47,574 nucleotides of DNA from Pseudomonas psychrophila HA-4. Its GTDB lineage: Bacteria; Pseudomonadota; Gammaproteobacteria; Pseudomonadales; Pseudomonadaceae. Both the position numbers and the translations under genes were made by a program. This document shows positions 1-11,164 of the stretch, one piece after another; position 1 is the first letter of the stretch; each line of letters opens with the position of its first letter. Where the stretch lies: assembly GCF_000282975.1 (NCBI RefSeq), contig NZ_ALJC01000076.1:1-47574 (forward strand), given 5' to 3'. The notes beneath the pieces are model-generated. The model did no database searches and had not been told where the DNA came from. It was given only the letters and a program-made list of their open reading frames with translations.

Positions 1-122
1 GCGCTTTCGATCTAAAAATTGCATCTGTCGCCACGCGATTGTGTGCACGACTCAAAGGCCCATTACAGGAGGCTGAACCTAGGTGCTGTTATGGATGTCA
101 GCGCAACGTGCCCCCCAAAAAA
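1..122. other. Sequence downstream of opmB, no gene seen
   Basis: This edge segment shows no supported gene. Weak open frames here are shadows of opmB. There is no clear terminator; a CCCCCCAAAAAA run just after opmB lacks a stem. Confidence 0.5.
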
Positions 123-1613
123 TCAACGCTCACTTAAGTCGGTGCTCCCATCCCAACCACCGCCCAACGCGGCAATAAGCTGCACGCTGGCGATCAACCG
201 GCTTTGCAGCAGGTTCAATACACTACGCTCGGTGCTCAATGCTGTGGTTTGCACGGTCACTACGTCCAGGTAGGCAATCAATCCTGCCTTGTACTGATTG
301 TTGGTCAGGCGCAATGACTCACGCGCCGATTCCAGCGCCTGTTCTTGCACCACGGTTTCATCCCCAAGCACTTTCAATTGCACCATGTAGTTTTCCACTT
401 CGCGGAATCCATCCAGCACGGTCTGGCGATATTTAGCCACGGTCTGGTCATACACCGCTTCGTTTCGGTCCACTTCGGCCGAGCGCTGGCCACCATCGAA
501 CAAAGGTAAGGATATTTTCGGTCCCACCGACCAGAATCGGTTCGGCGCGCTGATCCAGTCTTGGTACTGGCTGCTGCTGTATCCGCCCGACAAGCTCAGG
601 CTAAAGTCGGGGTAGTACGCCGCTTTGGCCACGCCAATGTTGGCGTTGGCGGCAATGATGGAGCGCTCCGCCGAGGCGATGTCGGGGCGACGCTCCAGCA
701 GTTGTGAGGGCACGCTGACCGGAATCGCCGGCAGTGTGGGGATGTCTTTGGTTTCCGCCAGTTTAAAGCCCGCAGGCGCCTGCCCCGTCAGTACGGCGAT
801 GGCGTTTTCAAATTGGGCGCGCTGCCAGATCAGGTCGATTAGGCTGGCCTGGGTCGTGCGCAACTGGGTTTGCGCTTGCGCCACGGCGTCTTTGCCGGAG
901 ATGCCCGCACGGTATTGGTTTTCGCTCATTGTCAACGAGCGCTGGTACGCCTCGAGGGTCGCTTCCAGCAAGCGTTTTTGTTCATCGATCACCCGCAGTT
1001 GCAGGTAGTTCTGTACCAGTTCCGATTGCTGGCTCAGGCGCATCGCGGCCAGGTCGGCAAAGCTGGCTTGGGCACTGGCTTCGTTGGCTTCAAGGCCACG
1101 GCGCAATTTACCCCACACATCAGCCTCCCAACTCACCCCGACCTGCGCGTTCAGGGTGTCGCGTATTCCGCTGCTGGAGCTGGTTAGACTAGAGCTGGAG
1201 CTACCCGTGCCTTGGCTGGAGCGGGTTTTGCCCACGCTCAGGTCGGCGCTGGGCAAGAACGCCGCCCGTGCATTACGCACCAGTGCCTGCGCCTGACGAA
1301 ACTGGGCTTCTGCTTGCGCAACGCTCTGGTTGTTGCTGTTGAGTTGTACTACCAGCGAGTTAAGTTGCTGGTCGCCGTATAACTCCCACCACGCACCACG
1401 CGCTAGCGCATCGCTCGGGTTGGCTTGGGTCCAGCCCTGCGCTTCTTTGAATTGCTGTGGCGCTGTCAGTTCAGGACGCTGGTAGTCCGGCCCCACTGCA
1501 CAAGCGCTGAGCAACACCCCGCTCAGCACCAGGCCCAGCAAGCGCGAGCCACGGGCAAGCGCCCAACGTTGGGACGACAGTGCCGGGGCAAGGTTAAGCA
1601 AACGAGAGGTCAT
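123..1613 (-). CDS. opmB: OpmB-type outer-membrane channel lipoprotein of an RND efflux pump
   Basis: Outer-membrane factor of the TolC/OprM class, the exit duct for the MuxABC pump encoded just upstream. The 496-residue protein has an N-terminal export signal ending in a lipobox (LSAC, lipidated Cys38), followed by the AVGPDYQRP start typical of OprM-family lipoproteins. Two repeated OEP domains fill the rest, with Leu/Ala/Gln-rich helical segments. The start codon overlaps the muxC stop by 4 bases, so translation is probably coupled. In P. aeruginosa the equivalent operon is muxABC-opmB, which exports aztreonam, macrolides, novobiocin and tetracycline when expressed; the same role here is inferred from family and gene order. 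In enterobacterial naming the pump is MdtABC. Confidence 0.93.
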   Translation of the reverse strand: MTSRLLNLAPALSSQRWALARGSRLLGLVLSGVLLSACAVGPDYQRPELTAPQQFKEAQGWTQANPSDALARGAWWELYGDQQLNSLVVQLNSNNQSVAQAEAQFRQAQALVRNARAAFLPSADLSVGKTRSSQGTGSSSSSLTSSSSGIRDTLNAQVGVSWEADVWGKLRRGLEANEASAQASFADLAAMRLSQQSELVQNYLQLRVIDEQKRLLEATLEAYQRSLTMSENQYRAGISGKDAVAQAQTQLRTTQASLIDLIWQRAQFENAIAVLTGQAPAGFKLAETKDIPTLPAIPVSVPSQLLERRPDIASAERSIIAANANIGVAKAAYYPDFSLSLSGGYSSSQYQDWISAPNRFWSVGPKISLPLFDGGQRSAEVDRNEAVYDQTVAKYRQTVLDGFREVENYMVQLKVLGDETVVQEQALESARESLRLTNNQYKAGLIAYLDVVTVQTTALSTERSVLNLLQSRLIASVQLIAALGGGWDGSTDLSER

Positions 1614-4600
1614 AGCGCAGTTTCCAGAGCAGCATCAGTACGTACGCCACGCCACTTGTTGAAACGATGGCGCGCACGGTCGAGATAGAGGTAAACCACC
1701 GGGGTGGTGTAAAGGGTCAGGATCTGGCTGAAGATCAGCCCACCAATGATGGTCAGGCCCAGCGGCTGACGCATTTCGGCACCTTCGGCATGGCTCAGCA
1801 TCAACGGCAAAGCACCCAGAATGGCCGCTAGGGTGGTCATCAGAATCGGCCGCAGACGTTGCAAGCACGCACTGCGAATCGAATCCTGGGGGCTCATTCC
1901 CGAATGCCGCTCCAGTTGCAGCGCAAGGTCGATCATCAGAATCGCGTTTTTCTTCACCACGCCGATCAGCAAAAACAGCCCCAGCAAGGAGATCAGGCTG
2001 AACTCGCCCCCCGTGAGGTAGATGCTCAATAGCGCGCCAACCCCTGCCGACGGCAGGGTCGACAGGATCGTCAGCGGGTGGATGTAGCTCTCGTAGAGTA
2101 TGCCCAGCACCAGATACACCGCGACCAACGCACCCAAGATCATAAACGGCTGGCTTTTCTGGGTGGCGGCAAAAGCGTCGCCCGTTCCGGCCATTTTGGC
2201 GATGACGTCTTCGGGTAAGCCGAGTTTGGCAATGGCCCGCTCAATGGCAGCGGTGCCCTGCTCCAACGACACGCCAGGCGCCATGTCAAAGGAAATGCTT
2301 TGAGAAGCGAACTGGCCTTCATGCTCGACGCGGTCGTCCTGCAAACTGTTCTCGTAGTGAGCGATTGCCGATAACGGAATCCGTTGCCCTTCGGCACCAA
2401 TGACGTACACCTGATTCAGGGTTTCGGGGTCTTGGGCGTATTTGGGGTTAACCTCCATGACCACCTGATACTGGTTCAAGCTGTCGTAGATGGTCGATAT
2501 CTGCCGCTGGCTATAAGCGTTGTTCAGCACCGCGGTGACCATGTCCATGTCGACCCCGAGGCGTTTGGCCTGGTCACGATCAACCACCAGTGTCACTTGC
2601 TGCGCGCCGCGCCCCTCCCGGGCATCGATCGACGTCAGTTCGGGCAAGGCTTTAAAAGCCGCCACAACCTTGGGATACCAAGTGCGCAACTCGCCAAGGT
2701 CACCACTTTGCAAAATGTAGGAGTACTGCGAACTGGTTTGCTCACGGCCACCACCAAACTGCAAATCCTGGTCGGCCATCAGCATCAGTCGCCCACCGGG
2801 CACCTTGGGCATGCTGTCACGCAAGCGCTCAATGACCTTTTGCGCAGAAATCTTGCGCTCGGAGATCGGCTTGAGGCGCACAATCATCACCGCGTTGTTG
2901 GTGCCACCGTTGCCGCCGATAAAACCAGCCACGCTGTCCACCGCCGGGTCGGCAAGTATCGCCTTACGGAAGATGTCCATTTTGGGTTGCATCACGGTGA
3001 ACGACAGGCCGTCATCGCCGCGCACAAACCCAATCAGTTGCCCGGTGTCTTGTTGCGGCATAAAGGTTTTCGGTACGACCACGTACAACGCCACGTTAAC
3101 GCCGATGGTCACCAACAGGCTGAGCAGGGTCAGGCGCTTGTGGCGCAAGACCCAGTCCAGGCTGCGCGCATAGCCATGAACCATGCGCTCGTTAAGCCGC
3201 ATGCTCCAGCGCTGCATGGCGTTTTCAGTGCCCGGCACATGGGGTTTGAGCCAGCGCGCGCAGAGCATCGGGGTCAGGGTTAACGAGACCACCAACGACA
3301 CCACAATCGAGGCTGCCAAAGTGATCGAGAACTCACGGAACAGGCTTTCGATGATCCCGCCCATAAATAGGATCGACAAAAACACGGCCACCAGCGAGAC
3401 GTTCATCGAAAGCAAGGTAAAACCGACTTCCTTGGCCCCCAGGTACGCAGCTTTCATTGGCGCAATCCCGGCGTCGATATGACGCGAGATGTTTTCCAGC
3501 ACCACAATGGCGTCGTCCACCACCAGCCCGGTGGCCAGAATCAGCGCCATCAACGACAGGTTATTCAGCGAGAAACCATACAGGTACATGATGGCAAAGG
3601 TGCCCACCAGCGACACCGGCACCGCCAAGGTCGGGATCAACGAAGCTCGCAAATTTCCGAGAAATAAGAACACCACCAAAATCACCAGCCCCACAGCAAT
3701 CAGCAAGGTCATTTCGGCTTCGTGCAAGGTGGCCTTGATCACCGGCGAGCGGTCCATGGCAAGGTTCAGTTTGACGCTGGCCGGCAGTACCGCTTGTAAC
3801 GCGGGCAACTGGGCCTTGATCGCGTTCACGGTCTGGATGATGTTGGCCCCGGCTTGGCGGTTGACCACCAGCAGGACTGCCGCGTCGTTATTGAAGAAAC
3901 CGCTGTTGTAACGGTCTTCGACACTGTCCTTGACCTTGGCCACGTGGCTCAGGCGTAGGGCCGCGCCATCCTGATAACGAATGATCAGCGACTCGTAGTC
4001 CTTGGCCTTCTCCAGTTGGTCGTTGGCTTGAATCTGCCAATTGCGATCACCGTCCGACACCGCGCCCTTGGGGCGGCGCACGTTGGCGTTGGCTACGGTG
4101 TTGCGGACATCGTCCAGCGCCACACCGTACTGGTTGAGCAGTTGCGGCTCCAGTTCGATACGCACGGCGGGCAACGAACTGCCACCAATTTGCACTTCGC
4201 CCACCCCCGGTACCTGCGACAGGCTTTGCGAGAGGATGGTCGAGGCCAGGTCATACAACTCGCCCTTGGCGAGTACGTCGGAGGTCAGTGACAGCACCAT
4301 GATCGGCGCTTGTGATGGGTTGACCTTCTTGTAGGTCGGCATACTGCGCATGCCACTGGGCAGCAAGTTGCGGGACGCGTTGATCGCCGCCTGGACTTCG
4401 CGGGCCGCACCGTTAATGTCGCGGTCCTGATCGAATTGCAAAATCACCCGCGTCGAGCCTTGGCTTGAGCGACTGCTCATGGTGTTGACCCCGGCAATTG
4501 CGCCGAAAGATCGCTCCAGCGGCGCGGCCACGGTAGACGCCATGACCTCGGGGCTGGCACCCGGCAAATTGGCCGACACCACGATGACCGGGAAGTCCAT

Positions 4601-4717
4601 TTGCGGCAGCGGTGACACCGGCAGCAAACCAAAGCTCACCCCGCCCAGCAACATGATTGCCAGGCTCAGGAGCATGGTCGCCACCGGGCGCTTAATGAAC
4701 GGGCCGGACAGGTTCAT
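1610..4717 (-). CDS. muxC: RND efflux pump inner-membrane subunit MuxC (MdtC-like)
   Basis: Proton-driven RND transporter subunit of 1035 residues, the usual length. It begins [14 protein letters not shown], has the first transmembrane helix at about residues 12-30, large periplasmic loops, and helix 4 carrying the paired acidic residues Asp401-Asp402 ([15 protein letters not shown]) needed for proton relay. The family pattern of 12 membrane helices fits. It is one of two non-identical RND subunits made side by side; MdtB/MdtC-type pumps work as mixed trimers. It overlaps muxB by 4 bases upstream and opmB by 4 bases downstream. The choice of MuxC over MuxB rests on operon order and on the divergence of the second subunit. 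Confidence 0.94.
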   Translation of the reverse strand: MNLSGPFIKRPVATMLLSLAIMLLGGVSFGLLPVSPLPQMDFPVIVVSANLPGASPEVMASTVAAPLERSFGAIAGVNTMSSRSSQGSTRVILQFDQDRDINGAAREVQAAINASRNLLPSGMRSMPTYKKVNPSQAPIMVLSLTSDVLAKGELYDLASTILSQSLSQVPGVGEVQIGGSSLPAVRIELEPQLLNQYGVALDDVRNTVANANVRRPKGAVSDGDRNWQIQANDQLEKAKDYESLIIRYQDGAALRLSHVAKVKDSVEDRYNSGFFNNDAAVLLVVNRQAGANIIQTVNAIKAQLPALQAVLPASVKLNLAMDRSPVIKATLHEAEMTLLIAVGLVILVVFLFLGNLRASLIPTLAVPVSLVGTFAIMYLYGFSLNNLSLMALILATGLVVDDAIVVLENISRHIDAGIAPMKAAYLGAKEVGFTLLSMNVSLVAVFLSILFMGGIIESLFREFSITLAASIVVSLVVSLTLTPMLCARWLKPHVPGTENAMQRWSMRLNERMVHGYARSLDWVLRHKRLTLLSLLVTIGVNVALYVVVPKTFMPQQDTGQLIGFVRGDDGLSFTVMQPKMDIFRKAILADPAVDSVAGFIGGNGGTNNAVMIVRLKPISERKISAQKVIERLRDSMPKVPGGRLMLMADQDLQFGGGREQTSSQYSYILQSGDLGELRTWYPKVVAAFKALPELTSIDAREGRGAQQVTLVVDRDQAKRLGVDMDMVTAVLNNAYSQRQISTIYDSLNQYQVVMEVNPKYAQDPETLNQVYVIGAEGQRIPLSAIAHYENSLQDDRVEHEGQFASQSISFDMAPGVSLEQGTAAIERAIAKLGLPEDVIAKMAGTGDAFAATQKSQPFMILGALVAVYLVLGILYESYIHPLTILSTLPSAGVGALLSIYLTGGEFSLISLLGLFLLIGVVKKNAILMIDLALQLERHSGMSPQDSIRSACLQRLRPILMTTLAAILGALPLMLSHAEGAEMRQPLGLTIIGGLIFSQILTLYTTPVVYLYLDRARHRFNKWRGVRTDAALETAL

Positions 4718-7700
4718 ACCGATCCCTGCTCAGCCGTAACCGTGTCACCCCGCCAGCGGCGGCCCAAACGGTCGAAGTACAAGTAAATCACCGGGGTAGT
4801 AAACAAGGTCAACACCTGGCTCACCAACAAGCCGCCGACCATCACCAGACCCAACGGTTGGCGCAGTTCAGCCCCCGAACCTGTCGCCAGCATCAACGGC
4901 ACAGCACCAAACAGCGCCGCCAATGTCGTCATCAGAATCGGGCGAAAACGCAGCAAGGCGGCCTGATAAATCGCGTCTTGCGGGGCCATGCCTTGGTTGC
5001 GTTCAGCGTCGAGGGCGAAGTCGATCATCATGATCGCGTTTTTCTTCACAATGCCGATCAGCAAGATGATGCCGATGATCGCGATCATTCCTAGGTCATT
5101 ACCGCTGAGAATCAACGCCAGCAACGCGCCGACCGCAGCCGAGGGCAAGGTTGACAGGATAGTGATCGGGTGGATGTAGCTCTCGTAGAGCACGCCCAGC
5201 ACGATGTACATGGTCACCACTGCCGCCAGAATCAACAGCAAGGTGCTCGACAAAGAGGCCTGGAACGCTTGGGCGGCGCCCTGGAACTCGGTTCGCACGC
5301 CAACCGGCATGCCGATGTCTTTTTGCACCTGATCAATCAACTCGACCGCTTGCCCCAACGCAACGCCCGGCGCCAGGTTGAACGAGACCATCACTGATGG
5401 GAACTGACCGATGTGAGAAATAGACAACTGCGATTGACGCTCTTCCACCTTGGCCAGACTGGACAGGCGAACCTGGCCGCCGTCAGTGGTTTTGACGTGA
5501 ATCTGGTCCAGCGCTTGCGGGCCGATTTTCTCGCCATCTTTGGCCTGCAACACCACTCGGTACTGGCTGGCCTGGGTGTAGATGGTCGAAATTTGCCGCT
5601 GGCCGAAGGCGTCGTACAGGGCATCAGTGATGTTTGCCACCGATACGCCCAGACGCGAAGCCGCGTCGCGGTCGATGACCAGGTACACCTGCAAACCTTT
5701 GTCTTGCAGGTCACTGGCCACATCGATCAGTTGCGGCTGGTTGCGCAACGCAGTCACCAGCTTATCGCTCCAGGTACTGAGCAATTGGGCATCCGGTGAC
5801 GACAAACTGAACTGGTACTGGGTACGGCTCACGCGGTCTTCGATGGTCAGGTCTTGCACCGGCTGCATAAACAGTCGGATCCCGACCAGTTTGTCTAGTT
5901 GCGGCTGCAAGCGCGCAATCACCTCAGAAGCACTGTCGCTGCGCTCGCTGTGGGGCTTGAGGTTGATCAGCATGCGCCCGCTGTTGAGCGTGGCGTTATC
6001 ACCGTCGACACCAATGTAGGAGGACAGGCTTTCAACATCCGGGTCTTGCAGGATGATTTTGCCCAGCTCTTGCTGACGCTGGCTCATGGCGCTGAACGAG
6101 ATCGACTGCGGCGCTTCAGAAATGCCCTGAATCACCCCAGTGTCCTGCACCGGGAAGAAGCCCTTGGGCACTACCATGTACAGAAAGACGGTGAGTGCCA
6201 ACGTGCCTATGGCCACCAGCAACGTCAGCGGTTGATGCTTGAGCACCCACTGCAACATGCGTCCGTACTCGACAATCATCCAGTCAATAAAAGCCCCGCT
6301 GGCCCGGTAGAAACGGCCCTGCTCTTCTGGCTTGGGCTCAGCCTTGAGCAGACGGGCACACATCATCGGCGTCAGCGTCAGCGACACGACCAGCGAAATC
6401 AGGATTGCCACCGCCAACGTGATCGCAAACTCGCGGAACAAGCGCCCCACCACGTCGGCCATAAACAGCAGCGGGATCAACACCGCAATCAGCGACAGGG
6501 TCAGCGATATTAGGGTAAAACCGATTTGCTTGGCGCCCTTGAGCGCAGCCTGCATCGGGCTGTCGCCCTCTTCTATGTAGCGCGATATGTTTTCCAACAT
6601 GACGATGGCGTCATCGACCACAAAACCGGTAGCGATGGTCAGGGCCATCAGCGTCAGGTTGTTGATCGAAAAACCGGCCAGGTACATCACGCCGAAGGTA
6701 CCGATCAGCGACAACGGCACAGCAATCGAAGGAATGATCGTGGCGCTGGCACGGCGTAGAAACAGGAACGTCACCATCACCACCAAAGCGATGGCGATTA
6801 GTAATTCATGCTGCACATCACGCACCGAAGCCCGGATGGTTTGCGTGCGGTCAGTCAGCACAGTGACGTCGATACCCGCTGGCAGGTTGTCGGTGATGCT
6901 CGGTAACAGCGCCTTGATCCGGTCCACCACTTCAATCACGTTGGCACCGGGTTGACGCTGAATGTTCAGCAACACCGCCTGATTTTCATTGGCCCAGGCC
7001 GCAAGGCGCTCGTTCTCGGCACCGTCGACAATTTCAGCCACGTCCTTGAGTCGCAGCGGCGCGCCGTTGTTGTAGGCCAAGATCAGCTCAGCGTATTCCT
7101 GCGGGGTTTTCAACTGGTCGTTGGCATCGAGCATCGACACCCGGGTCGGACCGTCAAAGTTACCCTTGGGCTGGTTGACGTTGGACGCGCCGATCAGGGT
7201 GCGCACATCCGCCAGGTTCAAGCCATTGGCGGCCAGCGCCTCGGGGTTGACCTTAATCCGCACCGCCTGGCGTTGACCGCCAGCGATGCTGACCATGCCG
7301 ACGCCATTGATCTGGGCAATTTTTTGCGCCATGCGCGTATCGACCAAATCATTGAGTTTGGGCAACAACATGGTTTTAGAGGTAATCGCCAGCGTCAGCA
7401 CCGGGGTGTCAGCCGGGTTGACCTTGTTGTACACCGGCGGCGCAGGCAAGTCCTTGGGCAACAGGTTACTCGCAGCGTTGATCGCGGCCTGAACCTGCTG
7501 CTCGGCGACATCCATATTGATGTCGAGGTTAAAGCGCAAGGTCAGCACCGAAGCGCCGCCTGAACTGGTCGAGGCCATTTGCGTCAGACCGGGCATTTGC
7601 CCGAACTGGCGTTCAAGCGGCGCTGTCACCGCACTGGTCATGACATCCGGGCTGGCGCCGGGATACAGCGTCATCACGCGGATAGTCGGGTAATCGACCT

Positions 7701-7815
7701 GAGGCAAGGCGGACACGGGCAGCATGCGATAGGCGATGATCCCGGACAACACGATGGCCAACATGCACAGCGTAGTTGCGACCGGGCGCAGGATAAACAG
7801 CCGCGACAGATTCAT
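4714..7815 (-). CDS. muxB: RND efflux pump inner-membrane subunit MuxB (MdtB-like)
   Basis: Second RND transporter of the pair, 1033 residues. It shares the architecture of its neighbour: [14 protein letters not shown] start, first helix near residues 12-30, two periplasmic porter/docking loops and the proton-relay aspartates Asp401-Asp402 in [15 protein letters not shown]. The sequence clearly differs from MuxC, as expected for heteromeric MdtBC-type pumps. It overlaps muxA by 4 bases (ATGA), so the whole operon is read as one coupled message. Substrates cannot be told from sequence. Confidence 0.94.
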   Translation of the reverse strand: MNLSRLFILRPVATTLCMLAIVLSGIIAYRMLPVSALPQVDYPTIRVMTLYPGASPDVMTSAVTAPLERQFGQMPGLTQMASTSSGGASVLTLRFNLDINMDVAEQQVQAAINAASNLLPKDLPAPPVYNKVNPADTPVLTLAITSKTMLLPKLNDLVDTRMAQKIAQINGVGMVSIAGGQRQAVRIKVNPEALAANGLNLADVRTLIGASNVNQPKGNFDGPTRVSMLDANDQLKTPQEYAELILAYNNGAPLRLKDVAEIVDGAENERLAAWANENQAVLLNIQRQPGANVIEVVDRIKALLPSITDNLPAGIDVTVLTDRTQTIRASVRDVQHELLIAIALVVMVTFLFLRRASATIIPSIAVPLSLIGTFGVMYLAGFSINNLTLMALTIATGFVVDDAIVMLENISRYIEEGDSPMQAALKGAKQIGFTLISLTLSLIAVLIPLLFMADVVGRLFREFAITLAVAILISLVVSLTLTPMMCARLLKAEPKPEEQGRFYRASGAFIDWMIVEYGRMLQWVLKHQPLTLLVAIGTLALTVFLYMVVPKGFFPVQDTGVIQGISEAPQSISFSAMSQRQQELGKIILQDPDVESLSSYIGVDGDNATLNSGRMLINLKPHSERSDSASEVIARLQPQLDKLVGIRLFMQPVQDLTIEDRVSRTQYQFSLSSPDAQLLSTWSDKLVTALRNQPQLIDVASDLQDKGLQVYLVIDRDAASRLGVSVANITDALYDAFGQRQISTIYTQASQYRVVLQAKDGEKIGPQALDQIHVKTTDGGQVRLSSLAKVEERQSQLSISHIGQFPSVMVSFNLAPGVALGQAVELIDQVQKDIGMPVGVRTEFQGAAQAFQASLSSTLLLILAAVVTMYIVLGVLYESYIHPITILSTLPSAAVGALLALILSGNDLGMIAIIGIILLIGIVKKNAIMMIDFALDAERNQGMAPQDAIYQAALLRFRPILMTTLAALFGAVPLMLATGSGAELRQPLGLVMVGGLLVSQVLTLFTTPVIYLYFDRLGRRWRGDTVTAEQGSV

Positions 7816-9101
7816 TCGTGCGCCTTGCCCTTGGTCTTATCAGCCGCAGGATCGGATTCCGCGTCCGGGCTACCTTCCATTTGCTCAGTGGCGGTTATTG
7901 GCACATCGGTGCTGTCATTCACCACTTCAACCGCACCGCCATCACGCAAACGGTCCGTGCCTTCGAGGACTACGCGATCACCGGCCTCAAGACCTTCCTC
8001 AATCACGGTCAGATCTCCATCGGTAGCCCCGACTTTAATCGTGCGAATCTTGACCTTTTTATCGCCATCCATTGCATAGACAAACGAACCATTAGTGCCG
8101 TACTGAATCGCCGGGGTCGGGGCCAAGACCACGTTTTTCAGCGTGTCAGCCAGCAAGTGCACATTGACGAACTGGTTTGGGAACAGCGCCTGATCGCGGT
8201 TCTCGAACAGCGCTTTGAACTTTAGGGTGCCGGTGGTGATATCGATCTGGTTATCGATGCTGCTCAACACGCCCACAGCCAACTCTTTGCGATCACCACG
8301 GTCCCAGGCTTGCACCGGCAACTTGGCGCCGCTGCGATAACGCTCCAGCACCAAGGCCAGGTTGTTCTCCGGCAGGGTGAAGCTGACCACAATGGGTTCG
8401 GTCTGAGTGATCACCACCAGCGCCGTGGTGTCATTGGCCGCAACCAAATTGCCGACGTCCAACTGACGCAAGCCCACACGGCCCGCGATTGGTGCGCGAA
8501 TCTTGGTGAACTCAAGGTTGAGCTTGGCGTCATTGACTGCCGCCTGATTGGTTTTGACCGTGCCCTGATATTGGCTGACCAACGCTTCGGCGGTGTCTAG
8601 GGTTTGCTTGGCGATACTGTCTTCGGCGTACAGACCGCGATAACGCTGCACATCGACCTGAGCATTTTTCAACTGGGCCTGATTTTGCAACAGCGTGCCT
8701 TCGGCCTGGAGTAATGCGTTCTGATAACTGCGCGGGTCGATTTCGGCCAGCAGTTCACCCGCTTTGACCATTTGCCCTTCTTTGAAATACACCTTCACCA
8801 ACTCGCCCGCCACGCGGCTGCGTACATTGATAGTGTTCAGGGCCGTGACCGTGCCCAATGCTTTAAAGAAAATTGGAAAGTCACCCAGCGTCACGTCCCC
8901 AACCCGAACAGGTACCGCCTGAGTCGAGCCACCAAAGCCAGGACGCATCATTCCCGAACGGCTGGTGTGGCCCGAGGGTTCTGCGGTCTGGGCCTTTTTC
9001 GCCGCAGATGGCCACAGCCACCAGCTCACGCCAGCAACGATCAGCAGAACCAGCAGGCCAACCAGCCAGCGACGAGATTTGTGGGTAACAGAGGATTGCA
9101 T
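7812..9101 (-). CDS. muxA: Periplasmic adaptor (membrane fusion) subunit MuxA (MdtA-like)
   Basis: HlyD/AcrA-family adaptor of 429 residues, first gene of the efflux operon. A single N-terminal membrane anchor lies at about residues 12-31 ([17 protein letters not shown]). It is followed by the lipoyl/barrel-sandwich half, an alpha hairpin ([20 protein letters not shown] region), the second lipoyl half ([20 protein letters not shown]) and a beta-barrel/membrane-proximal region. The tail is acidic and charged. No lipobox is seen, so it is anchored by the helix. Upstream lies about 130 bases with no gene, then a REP pair; the operon promoter must lie there but no convincing hexamers were found. 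Confidence 0.93.
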   Translation of the reverse strand: MQSSVTHKSRRWLVGLLVLLIVAGVSWWLWPSAAKKAQTAEPSGHTSRSGMMRPGFGGSTQAVPVRVGDVTLGDFPIFFKALGTVTALNTINVRSRVAGELVKVYFKEGQMVKAGELLAEIDPRSYQNALLQAEGTLLQNQAQLKNAQVDVQRYRGLYAEDSIAKQTLDTAEALVSQYQGTVKTNQAAVNDAKLNLEFTKIRAPIAGRVGLRQLDVGNLVAANDTTALVVITQTEPIVVSFTLPENNLALVLERYRSGAKLPVQAWDRGDRKELAVGVLSSIDNQIDITTGTLKFKALFENRDQALFPNQFVNVHLLADTLKNVVLAPTPAIQYGTNGSFVYAMDGDKKVKIRTIKVGATDGDLTVIEEGLEAGDRVVLEGTDRLRDGGAVEVVNDSTDVPITATEQMEGSPDAESDPAADKTKGKAHE

Positions 9102-9237
9102 TGAGTGATCAACCAGTTGGGCGCGAGCGCTTATTTTCAGGAGCCTGAAAGATAAGCAGTGCAGACGGTTATGAAAAGGCTCTTTACCGGGTATTTACGT
9201 TATAGAGGTGTCAAGCAGATGAAGGCGACCACATTCT

Positions 9238-9320
9238 GTAGGAGTGGGCTTGCTCGCGATTCAGGCGACTCGGTGTATCTGCCATGCCGAGGTGATGCCA
9301 TCGCGAGCAAGCCCGCTCCA
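9238..9320. repeat. Inverted pair of REP sequences (REPIN-like)
   Basis: Two copies of the Pseudomonas REP core face each other: GTAGGAGTGGGCTTGCTCGCGA at the left, written here only by its core GGGCTTGCTCGCGA (about 9246-9259), and TCGCGAGCAAGCCCGCTCC at 9301-9319. About 40 bases separate them. One mismatch (GAGTGGG against GAGCGGG) is visible. The pair sits between the muxA start and the tpx terminator, a typical intergenic position. No transposase is nearby. Confidence 0.85.
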
Positions 9321-9353
9321 CCTGAAAGCATTAAAAACAGTTTTCGTCCTCGC

Positions 9354-9390
9354 AAAAAAAACGGCCTGGCATTAATGCCAGGCCGTTTTG
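9354..9390 (-). terminator. Rho-independent terminator of tpx
   Basis: A perfect palindrome at 9361-9386 (ACGGCCTGGC, loop ATTAAT, GCCAGGCCGT) is followed on the minus strand by a run of eight T. It starts about 20 bases after the tpx stop. The T-run is on the tpx side only (four T on the plus strand), so it serves tpx first. Confidence 0.9.
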
Positions 9391-9406
9391 GTTGTTGCTG
9401 CAGGGC

Positions 9407-9907
9407 TTACTTCAAAACAGCCAGCGCTGCTTCGTAGTTCGGCTCTTCGGCGATTTCTTTAACCAGTTCGCTGTGAAGTACGTTGTCGTTTTCGTCGAGC
9501 ACGACAACAGCGCGAGCTGTCAGACCAGCCAATGGGCCGTCAGCGATTGCTACACCGTAGTTTTCGATGAACTCACGGCCACGCAGGGTCGACAGGTTTT
9601 GTACGTTTTCCAAGCCTTCTGCGCCGCAGAAGCGTGCTTGGGCAAATGGCAGGTCAGCCGAAATGTTCAGCACAACAGTGTTCGGCAGGTCATTGGCCTC
9701 GGCGTTGAACTTGCGTACGGAGGTCGCGCATGTCGGGGTGTCAACGCTTGGGAAGATGTTCAGCACTTTGCGTTTACCAGCAAAGCTGGCCAACGTTGCA
9801 TCGGACAAATTACCCGCAACCAGCGAAAACGCTGGTGCCTTGGAGCCTACTGCTGGCAACACGCCGTTGACTTGAACAGGGTTGCCTTTAAGCGTCACTT
9901 GAGCCAT
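9407..9907 (-). CDS. tpx: Thiol peroxidase (atypical 2-Cys peroxiredoxin)
   Basis: Reduces hydrogen and organic peroxides using thioredoxin. The 166-residue protein has the peroxidatic cysteine Cys60 in [10 protein letters not shown] and the resolving cysteine Cys94 in ARFCGAEG, matching E. coli Tpx Cys61/Cys95. I chose the ATG at 9907 over the longer frame opening at 9955 because it gives the family start [13 protein letters not shown] and is preceded by AAAGGA at about 8 bases. It is monocistronic, with its own terminator. Location is cytoplasm or periplasm depending on species; no signal peptide is present here. Confidence 0.96.
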   Translation of the reverse strand: MAQVTLKGNPVQVNGVLPAVGSKAPAFSLVAGNLSDATLASFAGKRKVLNIFPSVDTPTCATSVRKFNAEANDLPNTVVLNISADLPFAQARFCGAEGLENVQNLSTLRGREFIENYGVAIADGPLAGLTARAVVVLDENDNVLHSELVKEIAEEPNYEAALAVLK

Positions 9908-10180
9908 GAACGATGTCCTTTTTAACAGTTTTTTGAAGAGGCAGAAGTTAAACACGAATCCCGCAGGCGACCTACGCCCTGCACATAAATTGTCATTCTT
10001 CGCGTTACAAAAAGATTATTCCCAACACATATTCAGCACCGACCTACGTTATATAAGGCCTCGAGCAACATCCTCAACGCCTTTGTCGAGCCGCAATTCA
10101 CGCTGTTTGCAGGTATGAACCTTACCTTCGAACAATAACGGCCCACCACATACCCGCTCTTACAGGGGGTTGGCCAATGA

Positions 10181-10846
10181 CTATTTCAGTTTCAGAAACG
10201 ACTGATGCATATCCGACGCCCAGCCATCGATCACGGCTTTGACGTCATCGGCCTTCATGACCTGGCTGGCGTTGCTCAGCGGTTTGCCGGTGCCTTTGCG
10301 CACCACCTGCGCGATCACATCCTGGCTTTGTCCGTCGATAAATACCGCTTCGGTGGCCAACTGGGTTTCCTGGTCACGGATCCCTGAGGCGGTGCTCACC
10401 GCAGCTGCCACCAAAGCCACGGGAATGTACTCGTAGGGCGCCAGGCTTTCGGTCTTGCTGCTAACGGCGGTAATCGCCGGACGCACCACAATCACACCAG
10501 GGCCAGGGCCGCGGGCCAATGGCAACGACTTACTGACCTCGCGTTTAAGTGCTTGATCGTAATAGTTTGTGATGCCGTTCAACGTGCTTTGCGGGATTTT
10601 CTCTGTCGGTTTCGGCGCCGGATACAGCTGGCTTGGCTCGATATACACGCTGGTGTATTTATTGGCATTTAGTTTGGGATCGACCCAGCGCATGACGTCG
10701 GCGCCGGAAGGTGATTTGGCCTCTTTAAGACGGCTGTAATCTTTTAAAAAACCGGAGTATTCATCCGGTTGCTGAACCTTGCTAGCACAGCCGACCACCC
10801 CAATCGAGGCGATACACAGCGTACCGATCATAAGACCAAGCTTCAT
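10181..10846 (-). CDS. DUF3313 lipoprotein
   Basis: Predicted lipoprotein of 221 residues. A short signal sequence ends in the lipobox VVGC with Cys20. The body matches the DUF3313 pattern: YSGFLKDYSRLKE near the N-terminus, VDPKLNANKYTSVYIEP, and a VVRPAITAV strand region. Function is unknown. It starts at an ATG with AGGAGC 7 bases upstream. The gap of 273 bases to tpx shows no further gene and no strong terminator. It is divergent from tal. Confidence 0.82.
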   Translation of the reverse strand: MKLGLMIGTLCIASIGVVGCASKVQQPDEYSGFLKDYSRLKEAKSPSGADVMRWVDPKLNANKYTSVYIEPSQLYPAPKPTEKIPQSTLNGITNYYDQALKREVSKSLPLARGPGPGVIVVRPAITAVSSKTESLAPYEYIPVALVAAAVSTASGIRDQETQLATEAVFIDGQSQDVIAQVVRKGTGKPLSNASQVMKADDVKAVIDGWASDMHQSFLKLK

Positions 10847-11164
10847 TATTTAGCTCCTGTAAGCAGCGCAACCGTTGATTCACTGAACGTTAGGTATAGC
10901 TAATTTTGTGTAAAACACCGCCCGGTTGTCACCTGTTAAAAATCGACTGTGATACAGGGCTCACACCGATTAGCAGCAATATTTATAGAACGCGTCTACC
11001 TTGCCCTGTCCGTGCGGGAGCGTGTGTTATGAAGATTAAATCTGCACCATTAGTTGCACTCACAGGGTGATCAACGGCATTCTGCCAGCTACCTTTTCGC
11101 GAACTTTCAATCTAACTCGCACTCCATCAGTACAGCCACTAATACCTTTAAGACAGAGACGCTC
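10847..11164. other. Intergenic region between the DUF3313 gene and tal
   Basis: This 318-base stretch separates two divergent genes and must hold both promoters. Apart from the AlgU-like motif at 11101-11127 I see no coding potential. An open frame runs upstream from the tal start but lacks a ribosome site and family match. Confidence 0.6.
11101..11127 (+). promoter_or_regulatory. Possible AlgU (sigma-22) promoter of tal
   Basis: An exact GAACTT at 11101-11106 is followed, after 16 bases, by TCCAT at 11123-11127. The AlgU consensus is GAACTT, 16-17 bases, then TC plus two bases plus A; the last A is missing here. The tal start lies 38 bases downstream. Found by eye, so it could be chance. 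Confidence 0.4.

Noticed and set aside
2384..3283. Long open frame of 299 codons on the plus strand inside muxC
   Set aside because: It is antisense to a well-conserved RND gene, has His/Gln-rich shadow composition and matches no family.
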